Source of the DNA: Pycnopodia helianthoides
Lineage: Eukaryota > Echinodermata > Asteroidea > Forcipulatida > Asteriidae
Direction of reading: 5' to 3'
DNA length: 64,000 nt
Assembly: GCA_032158295.1 (NCBI GenBank)
Contig: CM063260.1
Span: 8,102,767-8,166,766 of the forward strand
Of the stretch, positions 47,086 through 59,413 are shown piece after piece. The position numbers and the translations under genes were made by a program. The notes under the pieces are model-generated. The model did no database searches and was not told the DNA's origin. It saw nothing but the letters and a program-made list of their open reading frames with translations. Each line of letters starts with the position of its first letter. Position 1 is the first letter of the stretch.

Positions 47086-47944
47086 TAGTTGCGATAATCG
47101 TAACCCTCCATCCTCCCGACGGTCAGAGACCGGAGGGTTACGAGTCATGCAGTACAAAAAAGTGGCGAAATTGCAATTTCGACTATTTGGGTCAGACCAG
47201 TCACCAGATTTGCCCAATTTTTACCACTTTCAAAAAATATGACACACATTCTAAAAACATGGATGTGATCATCAATGTGTCATGAATCCATTCGTGTTAC
47301 TCAAAACACCATTGAGAAAATATTTTAAGAAAAAAAAGACAAAAACTGTCAGAGACTGAGCGAAATTCTCATGAAGCGTAGACAATCTCAGGTCCGGTTT
47401 TCGAACCTCGCGATTCGTGACCTAGCAACAACTCGACCAATCAGCGTAAGCGGACTCGTTGTTGAGCGCATTTTGTTGAGTTGCACAATCACAGGATATT
47501 TATGAGGAAAAATTTCCAGTTTGACGGGCATTCTGGAATGCCGTTCCTGCAATTAATCAGCGCAAACTGCAGGTGGCGCAAATCCGTTAAATACAGTAAC
47601 TGCGTGCACGCACAGTCGCACACAGACGATCGCCACGCCTACCATAACGGTTTGGTTTACGCTGATTGGTTGATTTAGGGGAAGTGTGGTCCATGGACAT
47701 TTCGGTCAGTTTCTGGTAAGTTTTTGTTCGTTTTTTGAATGGATTCATTACACACTGAAGATCAAATCCATGTTCTTAGAATGTGTGTCATGTTTTTTGA
47801 AAGTGGTAAAAATAGGGCAAATCTGGTGACTAGTCTGACCAAAATAGTCGAAATTGCAATTTCGCCACTTTTTTGCACTGCATGACTCGTAACCCTCCGG
47901 TTTCGGACCGTCGGGACGATGGAGGGTTACGATTATCGCAACTA
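47086..47944. mobile_element. Mutator-like element with long inverted repeats
   Basis: 859 bp. About 200-bp inverted arms start TAGTTGCGATAATCGTAACC and end in the complement. TGTGGTTGG is found at 47077-47085 and again at 47945-47953, a 9-bp target duplication. Long terminal repeats plus 9 bp are the Mutator (MULE) pattern. The arms are somewhat diverged. The middle (47300-47740) is single-copy-looking and non-coding. Confidence 0.8.
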
Positions 47945-48262
47945 TGTGGTTGGGTGCATCGCTGCAAGGTTTAAAGTCTATGGGAAACTGGTGAAAGGGC
48001 ACAAAAAAAGGGCACCAAAAAAGGCCAAGACCAGGGCCACGAAGGCCATGGCCTCTATGGCCTCCGTGTAATTCCAGGCCCGCCTACTCCAGTTTCATTG
48101 AGCTGCTGTCTGCTGAGTTTAAAATTCAAACAACTAATTTAGGGCACATGATGACGTTTTCATAAAATAGTATTAAAATAATACAAACAAATCAATACAA
48201 ATTGTTTGTCACATCCTCTATGGTCACACTAGTTAGGCCTATATCCTATTCTTAGCCTAGCC

Positions 48263-48386
48263 CTAGACCCAGTAACTGGAGCGCTGTACTCCTTTTTCAA
48301 AATTTTGACATTATCTGTCGTACTAGTACGACAGATAATGTCAAAATTTTGAAAAAGGAGTACAGCGCCCCAGTTACTGGGTCTAG
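48263..48386. repeat. 62-bp-arm palindrome without spacer
   Basis: A palindrome centred between 48324 and 48325 (GTACTAGTAC). The arms match over 62 bp with one mismatch (A versus G in the CTGG[A/G]GCGC block). Confidence 0.95.
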
Positions 48387-48739
48387 CCTAGCCCCATAAA
48401 TACTAAGTCAGTGCCAATCCACCATCTCCCGAGTGCACAATTGCATAAAAAATAGCGGACATGCAAATGCTGTACGTGTACATTGCTTTCCTCCATGCTT
48501 GGTCCTTGCTCTTCTAAAATCTGAGTTGTAACCATGAGGTTGGAAGACTAGCATTGGTAGGTAGGACGCCAGTCTCCATTGCTGTGCTGCTAACTGCCTA
48601 CTGCTAGAGTAGTATGTAGGCTGGAGTGGTATTGTACTACTACTAATAGCCTACTCCTCGAATTATGAGTACTGGACCGAACCTGTGCTGGACAGGCTGG
48701 ATGATTTTTTATTAAGTTTTAATGTTTTTTTATAGTTAA

Positions 48740-49115
48740 AGGAACATTACAGAATTGGTTTTAGCTAACAAAACAGTTGCTGGCAGTGTAAACACTTTAT
48801 GTAATCCACTATATAAACTGACAAACCTGTAGAAGTTTGAGATTGATCGGCCATCTGGGTCACGAGAAAATAGTGAAAAACCGATTACACGTTTGCATGA
48901 AATCATATATTAATATATACTATATAGGTTCAACAAATGAATAAAACGCTCACTGAGCGATAAACTCCAATCGGAGAATTAGTTTGTTTATTTCTCATCA
49001 ACTATGTAATATTTCAAGGGATGTTTTCTACTATCATCATCATTAGACCGTCCGTGTAAGTTTTATGTCTGTGATCAAAAGTATATTTTACAATTACCAA
49101 TTCTGTAATGTTCCT
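48740..49115 (+). mobile_element. piggyBac-type MITE, AGGAACATT family, copy B
   Basis: 376 bp. Termini AGGAACATTACAGAATTGGT and complement, TTAA at 48736-48739 and 49116-49119. Inner block CATCTGGGTCACGAGAAAAT as in the other copies. Confidence 0.92.
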
Positions 49116-49119
49116 TTAA

Positions 49120-50880
49120 CCATGGAGGTAGGAATAGTACCTCCATGCTTTAACTCAGTCTCACTCTCACTGGACTCCAAAGGAGTACGTATGCAATAGG
49201 GGGACAACCACCTTGATGTTCCCACCTAGCCTCAGTCCTCATATCACCATTAACAAAATACTTACTCTGCGGTGATCACTCACTCAATGCTCGAAAATGC
49301 TTCAACAGTAGGCCTACTGTCATTTTAGGGGTGCCTGGCCAGTTTAACAATCATGTTTGACAACCAAGTTTGAACACGTTGCATGAGTGATGACGTCATG
49401 GCTATAATTAGCCGTAGACTTGCCAAACGTCTCTTTACTTATGAACTACAATGTACACTAGGGAATAACAGTGCGATGAGCCGGTCTTCACTGCGTGGTA
49501 ATGACCGGGCCATAAACTCTCCAAGGTGTTTATTTTATTTTTTTTAACTAACGTCTTTTCTGTGTAATTTGCTGCTTAAGACTGCAATAATTATTCAGTG
49601 GACAATTGTTATTATTTTTCACAAAACAATGCTATGATTTGTTTATTTGTCTCTTCCTCTTGACGGGTGATGTTAAATTACACAGTAAAATACAGAAAAT
49701 GTTGTGTTTTGTGCCGTGCATATAGATTGCAAGTACAACAATTACTGCTTTCTCGTGATTTTTTTATATATATTTTTATATTATTATTTTTTATTATCCA
49801 CGATGTACACAAATGTAAATTGAGATTCAACTTGCTGTCCATAAAGTCAAATTAAAAAACTGCTCCAATATTAATTAGCAATACCTCCGCTTTCCAGCCT
49901 GTTTTGTTTAAAAATTAACTAGCCAGTTAGGTATATGCCTATGTATTTTGTTAAGCCCGAATAGTTAGTTAAACCATGGAGGAAGAAAAAAAAGACGGCC
50001 TAAAACAAAATCTCATGCATCGACCTTTGTGTGTGTGTGGGGGGGGGGGTGTCCCCTTGTGCCGCACGCGGTGCGCCTGCGCTGACCAATTTTCTTTGTT
50101 GGACAGAGGGCCACACCAAGCATTCTCCTGAAGTTCTTACAGCCATGCAGCTCAGTATTGGGTTTGGGGGGTCAAATCTGCCAAAGACCAAATGACCCAA
50201 AGAGAAGTCTGACCACTTCAGCTTAAAAATAGAATATCAGAACGCATACCATGCTCTGCAACATAAATGCAGATCCTATCATTTTTCTTTGTATATCACA
50301 TGAACGATTTGATTTTATACCAATACCAAATGTTTAGTCAAAACATGGAGTTTAAAATAATTACCACCTTGGTTATCAAAATTCCGCAATGTGAATTAAA
50401 TTCCCAACGTTTGCACAATAATTTCAGAAATGGTTGTAGAGACGTCTGTCCGTCAGCTTTTTAAAAATTGTATATTTAAAATGTTGCTCTCTGCTTATAG
50501 CAATCTTTTTAAGAAAGCTCTTTTTGAAAATTATAAAGTGTTTGTTTTGTTTTTGAAATAGGTCTAGGCTTAACAATGGCCTAGTTATATTCTAAAGTTT
50601 TCCGTAAGTATTCAAACTAAAATCCTTGCGGTGACGCAAACTATGCGTGTAAGACCATTGTGTATACAAACAGTGTGTAGCACGTGTGCGTGTCACTGCT
50701 TGTTGACCACAAGTTGTCACTTGTCAGCGTAAAAATTCAGCAATCAATTAGAAAATCAACCTGCTAAAGCCCGCCAACGGATACGTAATCAAGTTTCACC
50801 ATTGACCAATGAATGTTCAGCAGCAAGAGATAGTGACCAATGAGGATACGTAGATTATCTGACGTCTCAGTAATATTTAC
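49120..50880. other. Intergenic sequence, no gene seen
   Basis: Region before the acidic-protein gene. Open frames at 49.67-49.86 kb and 50.27-50.46 kb show no recognisable domain. The part next to 51 kb must hold the promoter of the plus-strand gene, but no core element can be supported. Confidence 0.4.
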
Positions 50881-51048
50881 ATACAGCTGTGACCTGTGTG
50901 CCACATTGTTACCTTCATACACACATCATACACACACTTGTACTTCCTTCTTTGTGATTCAGCGTGCATTAGTTCGTTCCGTTGAGCTTCGTCTTCATTT
51001 CATTTTATCATAATTTCATCAATTTTTTACCTAAAAACACATCGAAAA

Positions 51049-51105
51049 ATGGCCGACAGTGCACCACAGCTTACCAGGGACAACACAATGACCGTCACAG
51101 CAAAG
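51049..51105 (+). CDS. Acidic protein exon 1
   Basis: 19 codons: MADSAPQLTRDNTMTVTAK, ending with the first copy of the R-D-x-T motif. Donor AAG/GTTGGT. The 5' UTR probably extends upstream from 51048; the transcription start is not visible. Confidence 0.8.
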
Positions 51106-54100
51106 GTTGGTTGCGTTAAAAATTGGTTTTCGTGGTTAGAAAAACACTTCCCTGACGAAATAGCGTTTGGACAGTATACATGTATTTTCTCTTTGTTCCA
51201 CATGACTTTGTGCTATTGAAAAAGTATGGCCGCAGCAGCGCAGCGTTGTTCAACGGTGTTATTCCATTTGCACATTGGTTGCGACGTCGTGTGCAAAATA
51301 ATGGAACTATAGAAAGTAAGTGTCAGCCTTGAGTGTATGGGTCTAATATGGTCCAAGGAAGGTAAGTGCAGATACTACGGGGTTGTGACATAATTATGAC
51401 AAAGGTTTTGAAACGTTTTGTTGGTCTTGCATGTCAGATTCTCAGTCACTCAGTCCATCTCTGTCCTTACTCTATGCTCAGTCATAGTTAGTTTTGTTCA
51501 CACAGTTCTGTTAATGTGAAGCTGCCAATGAGCTCCGCCGCTGCTTGAATTTGTGCGACGGTGTAGGCGTTGCAAGAAGTTGGCTTTATCATGATCATAT
51601 CCACCTTAAGTTAACAACTTGGCATACTCTCTGTGTTTTTAACTGATTTATTAGTAATTCACTGATGCACCATATTTATTTTTATTAAGTTGCATATGCC
51701 GTGGAATCATGGAGGTAGAATTGGGCATAATTTAAATTTATTGTTTAAGTTAAACCATCGTGATGTAAAACAACTCTATCACGTCTATGGTCAACATCAT
51801 GGGAGTTTGATCTTTATTTTGGGGGCTGGTGACAGCTGCCATTGTGAATGGATAAAACTAAAAGGATTGCACTTTGGGGCAAATTTGTCGTGTCCGGCCT
51901 CCTTTATTTCTCTGTCAATATTCTTACTTTGTTTGATAAGTCAATAATTAATGTATTTACTACCTACTCAAGATGATTTTCTTAAAAAGGGAAATAAAGT
52001 CCAAGAGTCACCAAAGAGGAAAAGCTTACAAGTGATCTTGTAAAGTGGAGGTCAGATATTGCAAATTTTTCCTTACAAAGTCACCCACATTCATTATTTC
52101 CCTGGGGACTTTCTGAAGTGTGAATGTGTAGCCCTGATTTCCTTTTGTCCCCCTTAATTCCAATGCCTTGGAAAACTGAAAACACTGTACAAAGTTTATA
52201 TTACACTTCCAGTCAGTTTTTGTCTATTTTGCAATAGCTAATTTGCATGTCTTAACAAATGCATCTGTATAAGTTTAAAACAAATAATATTTGGGTAAAA
52301 AGCTACTTTCTTTTTCACCAGATGTGATTGTACAATCAATCCCACACCTCTAGATTGTTGGATTTACAAAGGTCATTCATGATCAGTTATCAGCATTTTT
52401 GTTTAGTTGTTAAGTGTACAGTGTTAGCATATTATGATGTCTTGTTAGTATAAAAAAGAAATTCAAAGAAAAAAAATTGGCACATCATGAAAATCTATTT
52501 AGTTATTTAAAGAAATCTTGGATAAAGCAAGAATTTTTATTATTTGACTGTCTGTTTGTTTTTTTAAAGATTGTTTTTGTAATTATTTCTTGAAGAAATA
52601 TTTTTTGAACTTGCAACCATCTTTTTCTTGCACCTTTATGTTATTTGTAACAGTGGACCTATTCCGAAAAAAGTGTTGCAGTTTGTAAGAATGACATTTG
52701 CTTGAACTTTATCATGTTGTACTACCAGTCCACTCGGACAATTTTGTAGGAGTTGTGTTTAGGTCATGGTGTAATACAATATGACTCATAATGGTATTGA
52801 AGCTGAAGATGATTAAGGAAGCCTGCCTAATCTGGATTGCTGGCCATATCAATCAAGCTGGCAAGTCAACTACTTCCCAGAAAATTAGTTCGAGAGTCAA
52901 CTTTATTTTGTGTAGAATCTTTTGCCTATCATTCCCAAAAGCAAGTTATTGATGAGACTAGTTATCAGTTAGATTAGTGTAGTGAAACACCCTACCAAAA
53001 GATTATAAATGTAGCTGTAAATTCATTACGTAACTTAGCAAAATAGATTCCATATGTCAGAAGTTTATAGTCCTGTATGCAAACTTTCAAAGATAAGATA
53101 TAAAAAACCAGGCCTCGAATTTCGCCACGGCACCACAGCAACGCCCTTAAAAACCTTCAATACAAATTCAAATTTTCCTCATTGGTTGCCCTTCATTTTA
53201 GGGAAATTGCTGCGCCCTTTTGAACACGAAGTTCGAGGCCTGAAAAACTGTTAGTAGATTAAAAATCATGTCTACAAAATGATTTCACAAAAACTTTCTT
53301 TATTATTATTATCTTTCACTTGATAGCTGGCACACAGGGGTGAAATAAGGTACTGGTTCACCCTGGATATTATGGGTGGGGGTGTAAACTTAAAAGAAAG
53401 TTCTGCAGTAATGTGATATGCTTGTGTTGGCATATGGGTTAGGTTGAACTGACCCCCCCCCCCTTCCTCCCCTCCCCTCCCGTAACAGCCCCAAAACTGC
53501 TTTATTTTTTACGCAACCTTGTTATTATGTTAAAGTATGTCAACTTGAGCCGTATTAAGTTACAATAACTTTTTTTGTTTTCCGGATTTCAACCCAATTA
53601 AAGGAACATTACATAATTGGTTATTGCTAACAAAACAGTTGCTGGCAGTGAAGCACTTTATGTAATCCACCATATACATTACATAAACTGACAAACCTGT
53701 GGAAGTTTGAGATCGATCGACCATCTGGGTCACGAGAAAATAGTGAAAAAACGATTACACATTTGCATGAAATCATATAGATTCAACAAATGAAAAAAAC
53801 GCTCACTGAGCGATAAACTCCAATCGGAAAATTAGTTTATTCATTTCTCATCAAATATGGCATTTCAGACAGAAATATTTCAAGGGATGTTTTCTACTAT
53901 CATCATTAGACTGTGTAAGTTTTATGTAAATCCGTGATCAAAAAGTATATTTTACAAGTTTTTTTCTTACCAATTCTGTAATGTTCCTTTAAGCTGTCTC
54001 AGTCTTACTGAGACTATTTTCACTGTGACTATTCACTGTGACTATTATTCGCTGTGACTATTATTCACAGTGACTTTTATTCGCTGTGACTTTTATTCAC

Positions 54101-56979
54101 AGTGACTTTTATTCACTGTGACTACTATTCACTGTGACTATTATTCACTGTGACTACTATTCACTGTGACTACTATTCACTGTGACTACTATTTACTGTG
54201 ACTATTATTCACTGTGACTATTATTCACTGTGACTATTATTCACTGTGACTATTATTCACTGTTTCAATTTTTAATTTGTTGTTTGTGTAGGAGGGGGTA
54301 GAGTTCTTGAAGTCCCAAGGAGCTGACCACCTGGTACCTGAAGACCCTGACAAGCCTCAGGTTCAGAGAGACACTACAATTCAAGCAACAGTCAAGGTAG
54401 ACAACACAAATCAAATCTTTTTCAATAGCCTGTTATTCTAAAGTCCTTTAAAAACACAAATTAATGCCTTGCACTGGATACACGGTGGCAGTGTGCCATA
54501 ATTATTAATTAACACATTGTGTAAGAGATTTTGTAATGTGTGCATTGCTTTTTTATCGCTCATTTAAAAAATGTCCGGAATAAAATAAATCTTGATTTGT
54601 AGAGAATGGGCATTTGATGAAGGCTAAAAGTTGTTTTTCTATGTTTTGATAGGACAGTGAAGCACTCCTGAAGGATGCAAATATTGATCAAGATGTCAGA
54701 ACAAGAGGAGAACAACAACGCCTTCAAGATATTACTGAAGAAGGTAAAGAGGATGAACCTCCAAGGGTGCCACGTGACCACACCATCAAGGAAACAACAA
54801 AGGTGACACTTCTTGCTATTTTTTGCATCATGATAAAAACTTACTATTCACATTTTAAAATGTGTCGGTGATGCATGTGTTTAAAATACAATTTCTAAAT
54901 CAAACATGCATTCAGTGGTTGCAGTACATATTGAAACACAGAGGGACAACAACACATTCCGATGTGCAGTCACACAATTAATTTGATGAGGGATTCATGG
55001 AAAAGAACAAATAAAACAAGGTCTATTATTATTACCTTAGTCAAGGTCTATTCAATTTAGTTATGGAGGAAATGTTTGTACCAGTGCTATTCAGTATTCA
55101 ATAGTCACTGTGTTCACATTGTATTTAAAAAAAATCATTGAGCATAAAAGACATCTTTGATCTTAAGGTTAAGCTTGGTGTCCACAATTTGTTGATTTAG
55201 CTTCCTCAAATTAGTTAAACTAGGCTTGATACCAACTTTTACTCGAAAATGCTACTTGATGAATAATGAATCATTTTAACTTACCATTAACTACATGTAT
55301 GTACAACCCTGGTACAACTGTTTGAACATCAAACTTCACCCAGATTATTATTAAATGAGGTTGCTGATTCATGAAAGGATCAGTTAAATTGAAACTCAAC
55401 CTTTGTTCTGAAGTACTACTGGCTGCTGCTGTTCAGTTTCAGTTTTGTTTTTCAATATTGACCAACAAGTGTTTATACAGTCAACTCTTGTTAGTACAAG
55501 GTCTGCCGAACTGGCCCATTTTCACTCGACTTTGACAAAGCTCTTAAAGGCAAAGTATACCTTTGGTTTTTGGGACCGTTTGATTGTTTAAATCCTATAT
55601 AAATGTAGATATATACAATCAAACTAACCTGTGAAAATTTCATTTCAAAAGAAGGTCGCGTTTTTGAAATATTACCAAAATCCGCAGCGAATATGTCCAT
55701 GCATGAAGAATAATCCCTAATAGGAATACACGATCTGTAAAACGTTTCTGTCAGATTCAAATTTTGGGTACAAAAACTGACATCTTTTCCATATCCACAG
55801 TATTTTGAATTGAAATATTTCTCAAAATGCTTTATACTATCGGAAGTTACTCTACTTCTGGCCTAGTAAGTCTTTAGTGCCATTAATTTTTAGAGTGATT
55901 ACTAATCGTATACCTTCCCTTTAAACACAACACAGTTAGTGCACTGCACAATGCATTACATAGACACCAATGGACACATTTGCTGCATTGAACAGTGTTT
56001 AACTGTCTGTATGTCTACACAAAAATGGTGCTGATATTTATACTAATTTAGATTGCACTAAATTAGTTTAAAAATCAGTCAATACATACAGTAGCATTTT
56101 ACATGATAAAAAAACTCTCAAAGACTTCAACTTGCCATTGGTGTTAAGAAAATAATGGTGGTGAGTGGGTGAGTGGCATGTATTTTTTCACACAGTCTGC
56201 TTAAGACACACAAAAAAAACTGGTCAGGGGAGCTCAGAGTAAAACTGTTTTCAAATTCCATGTAGATTTTGTACTTTGTGCAATATTCTTCATGTGGTAA
56301 TGCAGTTGGTTTTAAATTAAACCAGACATATTTTGTTAAATATTCCAATCAAAGGAAGCTCAGGGTTTTCTTGGGGATGCTCCAATTGGAGAAACTCGCT
56401 CCCAGACACAACAGATGGTCAAGACAACAGAGGAAGAGGAGGATGATGAAGAAGAAGAAGATGAAGAGGATGATGATGGAGTTGAAGATGACCTGGTAGA
56501 TGAGGTTGGTAATGGAGATGAAGAAGATGATGTGCCAAACTTAAAGAGAACTCATACCATGGCTGAGACACTTGAGGTAAGCTTTCTGCTGATCTATGTC
56601 ACTTTTCAATTTCATTTCTTATTAAAGCTGTGACAGCCTTGTTTTGAACCTCCATTTTTAACAAACTTGTGCACATTTCCACTTTGGAACCCATTAAAGT
56701 TAGGAATTTGTTTCCTATACACATTGACACATGGTATGTATGTTCAAATAGGCCAGGTCACCATGGGTACAATAGATTGACAAAGATATCAAGACTTTCT
56801 ACCAACTTAATTCATTTATAGTTTGTTCTTTGTTATATTTTGTTGTTTACATAAAGCATGACACAAAATTTCTAAACTATTATTACTGAATGCTATCTTT
56901 GTAGGAAGGAGAGGAGTTTTTGAAGAGACAGAAGACCAATGGTGATGTAGTTGAGAAGGAAACCACAGGTGATGCTTAA
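51049..56979 (+). CDS. Acidic modular protein of 202 residues, five exons, function unknown
   Basis: Exons 51049-51105, 54292-54396, 54653-54802, 56355-56576 and 56905-56979 (TAA at 56977-56979), all GT/AG, all introns in phase 0. The start ATG has context AAAATGG. Each internal exon has the same plan: it begins with a short amphipathic E/D-x3-[F/L]-L segment (EGVEFLK, DSEALLK, EAQGFLG, EGEEFLK) and ends with R-[D/T]-x-T-[I/M]-x2-T-x-[K/E] (RDNTMTVTAK, RDTTIQATVK, RDHTIKETTK, RTHTMAETLE). Every intron falls at the same point of the module. Exon 4 carries a long Glu/Asp tract (about residues 128-161). There is no signal peptide or membrane segment, and FLKRQK near the end is a weak basic cluster. 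It may be a disordered nuclear or cytosolic acidic protein of the prothymosin kind, but I recognise no family. Confidence 0.85.
53602..53989 (+). mobile_element. piggyBac-type MITE, AGGAACATT family, copy C
   Basis: 388 bp, TTAA at 53598-53601 and 53990-53993. Left terminus has one change (ATTACATAATTGGT). Inserted in intron 1 of the acidic-protein gene, in the same orientation. Confidence 0.92.
54007..54264. repeat. 16-bp minisatellite in intron 1 of the acidic-protein gene
   Basis: About 16 units of ACTATTATTCACTGTG with variants (ATTCGCTGTG, ATTCACAGTG). Directly follows MITE copy C and precedes the exon 2 acceptor. Confidence 0.92.
54292..54396 (+). CDS. Acidic protein exon 2
   Basis: 35 codons: EGVEFLKSQGADHLVPEDPD, then VQRDTTIQATVK. 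Acceptor TTTGTGTAG; donor AAG/GTAGAC. A 16-bp tandem array ends only about 30 bp before this acceptor. Confidence 0.9.
54653..54802 (+). CDS. Acidic protein exon 3
   Basis: 50 codons: DSEALLKDANIDQDVRTRGE, then PRDHTIKETTK. Acceptor TTTGATAG; donor AAG/GTGACA. Confidence 0.9.
55548..55920. mobile_element. TTAA-flanked MITE, AGGCAAAGTATAC type
   Basis: 373 bp, TTAA at 55544-55547 and 55921-55924. Termini AGGCAAAGTATACCTTTGG and (reverse) AGGGAAGGTATACG. Intron 3 of the acidic-protein gene. No coding capacity. Confidence 0.75.
56355..56576 (+). CDS. Acidic protein exon 4 (Glu/Asp tract)
   Basis: 74 codons: EAQGFLGDAPIGETRSQTQQ, then an almost unbroken run of Glu and Asp, and LKRTHTMAETLE. Donor GAG/GTAAGC. 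The acidic run separates the two halves of the module and looks like a triplet expansion (GAA/GAT). Confidence 0.9.
56905..56979 (+). CDS. Acidic protein exon 5 and stop
   Basis: 24 codons and TAA: EGEEFLKRQKTNGDVVEKET then TGDA. It holds the opening half of the module only. Acceptor TTTGTAG. Confidence 0.88.
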   Translation, partial: EGEEFLKRQKTNGDVVEKETTGDA

Positions 56980-59300
56980 TCTAGAAACTCATCTATTGAG
57001 GAATCATGATTAATCTGTAGAAAGACATATTTTGTTGGTATTTGGAATTCCTGTTTGTTGTTTGTAGATGTAATCTATAGGTTATAACTAAAGAAAGCTT
57101 CTAGTATTTTTTAGAATTGGTCGGCTGAGTTTTTACTGCATAATTTCTGCTCTTGCGCTCAACTCAGAGGGACTACATGTTACTGTGTTTCAGTTATTGT
57201 GTTATCCAAAGAAACTGTTAATATTTTAGTTTAAGAAAACAAAACTTTACATGTTTATCATGCACATCATAATTATTGCTTGCCAAAACTCAAAAGCTTT
57301 AACTTGACTGTGTTTTTAATCATACTCAAGACTTGTCACAATATTTTTTCTATTAACAAAGTGCTTTTAAAAAACACACATACCTGAAAATTATTTTTCT
57401 TCAGAATTTCAAGCAAAAGCGGTAATTAAATCAAAAAGTGCATATTGAACATTGCAATGTATGCACAATGGTTTTAAGTTCATAAACTGTTAATGAAACA
57501 GTGCTGGGGATAAATAATCTGTGTTCTTATTGTTCAGTTTTAAATGCTTTTTTTACCCAATGCCTTTTTTACTATTACATTAAACTGATCAGAGGGCAGA
57601 GTTCAGATTCTGTTGAAATGCATGAAACACAATTTCAGTAATATTTGTGCAAATTTGGACTGGTGGACTCCTGGGAATCTGTGTAAAGTGACATTTCAAT
57701 ACCTCTACAGAATCACCACTCACATTGACATAGTAATCGCTCAGGCTCATTGTGTTCAATCAGATAAGTTATGCCTTGAAAAGTAACCACTGACCCTTTG
57801 TCCTACATTTACACATTATTTCCCTTTATTCACCATATATGACACTTTTGGAAATAATATTTTAATTTAACTCTGATAAGTCACAATTCTTTTTACATTT
57901 TATAATATCTATATTTGTATAATTTGTAAACGAACAAGTATATTGATTATTTCAATACACCCCCTCTAAGTTATAAATCCCTTTTATGTGTATATAAAAA
58001 AGTAAAGCCACTTTTTCATAAAAATGAAAAGTGTTGACATAAATGCTGCTGCCTTATTGAGAATGAACCTTATTAGATTGAAATAATGTGAGTATATGGT
58101 TTGAGAATCGTTAATAATTCCCAACTGGAATACAAATTGCTATTTGTATTGAAATGAATTTGTGCTGGTCGCAATGATGAAGCAGATATGATAGTGTGCT
58201 AGTTGTTAGAAGTGATTGTTGGAAGATGAAATGCAGCATTAGTGGTGTGTAAGTATGAAGACTGTAAACCAAAGTATTGTCAGCAATCATATATGAAACG
58301 TTCAACTTACTCAGTAGGTCCGAGTGAAATACTTTGTATTTCTCGTATTGTAGTGGAGAATGTGTGGATCAAGTGACATTTTTGAATGCATGATATGGAA
58401 ACAAAATAGTTTCCAAGTTTGATGCAACATACAGAGTACCACGTGTTTTGACATGTGTTTTGACATCGTGCCACTTCAATTTGACCATTAGTACAAGTCA
58501 ATTTTCCAATTAACTATGGATTTGTTCACTGGTTTATGTATTACAGACATTTCATTAAAACTATGCTTAACTTCTTTTACAAAGTTTTTATATCGAAAAA
58601 TGCTCTCCTATTTCGGCCTTAGGCTAATTGAAAAAATTCACTAAACAGTGCAAATGTGTATGTGTACAATTTGCACATTATAGTTCCTAGTTGATGCAGG
58701 GTAAAAGGCCAGTGGTTAAACCCAGTGCTATTCGTAGGATTTAAATATTGATCAGTTTACCAGGCAACTCGCTTATATCCAAGTCCATCGTTGAACAAGG
58801 CAAATGCTATATCTCTTCTCATAATTCAAAGGAAATTACATGGTGTCACATTTATTCTGTACAAAAGAGCTCATATTTTAACTGTTGAAAAGCAACTCCA
58901 CCAACGAAATGTGAATAAGTAGGAACTTGCAACTCTTTTAGGTGCTATATACTGTTTTGTAGTTTATCAAAGTCGCTTAAAAATTAATGGTACATTCATG
59001 TTGTGACTTGTAATAAAGTTGTTCAGTTGGCAGCGTTCTTTATCATGAGTAATATATTTATGTACAAATATTCAAAATCAGTTGTTTTAAAGAACCATTT
59101 ATTTCGAGCAAATTCTCAAACAATTTATACATGTATTGTGAAATAAACATCGGGTAATATTTATACTTATACAACTTTCACATTTTTTTAAAGATCAAGG
59201 CTTTTAAAGAAATTTGTGCTGAAATGTGTTGAACTACAGGTTATTTGAAATCCATTTGTAATTGTTTAATTAAAGAACAGTTGAAATAAAAGTGTTGATG
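56980..59300 (+). other. 3' UTR of the acidic-protein gene
   Basis: No other gene is visible for 2.3 kb after the stop codon. AATAAA occurs at 59012-59017 and 59285-59290, both possible poly(A) signals. Transcript end not proven. Confidence 0.5.
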
Positions 59301-59413
59301 CCTTTCTTACCCTTGAAGTATTTGATCTCCGTGTGGTTTATTTTTTGAAATGCATCAGCAGTCCATATTGGGGTTTTAGGACCGTATGGTAACTTGGTAT
59401 TGTGTAGTTTTAA

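Noticed and set aside
46958..48002. Frames on both strands sharing KKWRNCNFDY-like segments
   Set aside because: They come from the inverted arms of the Mutator-like element.
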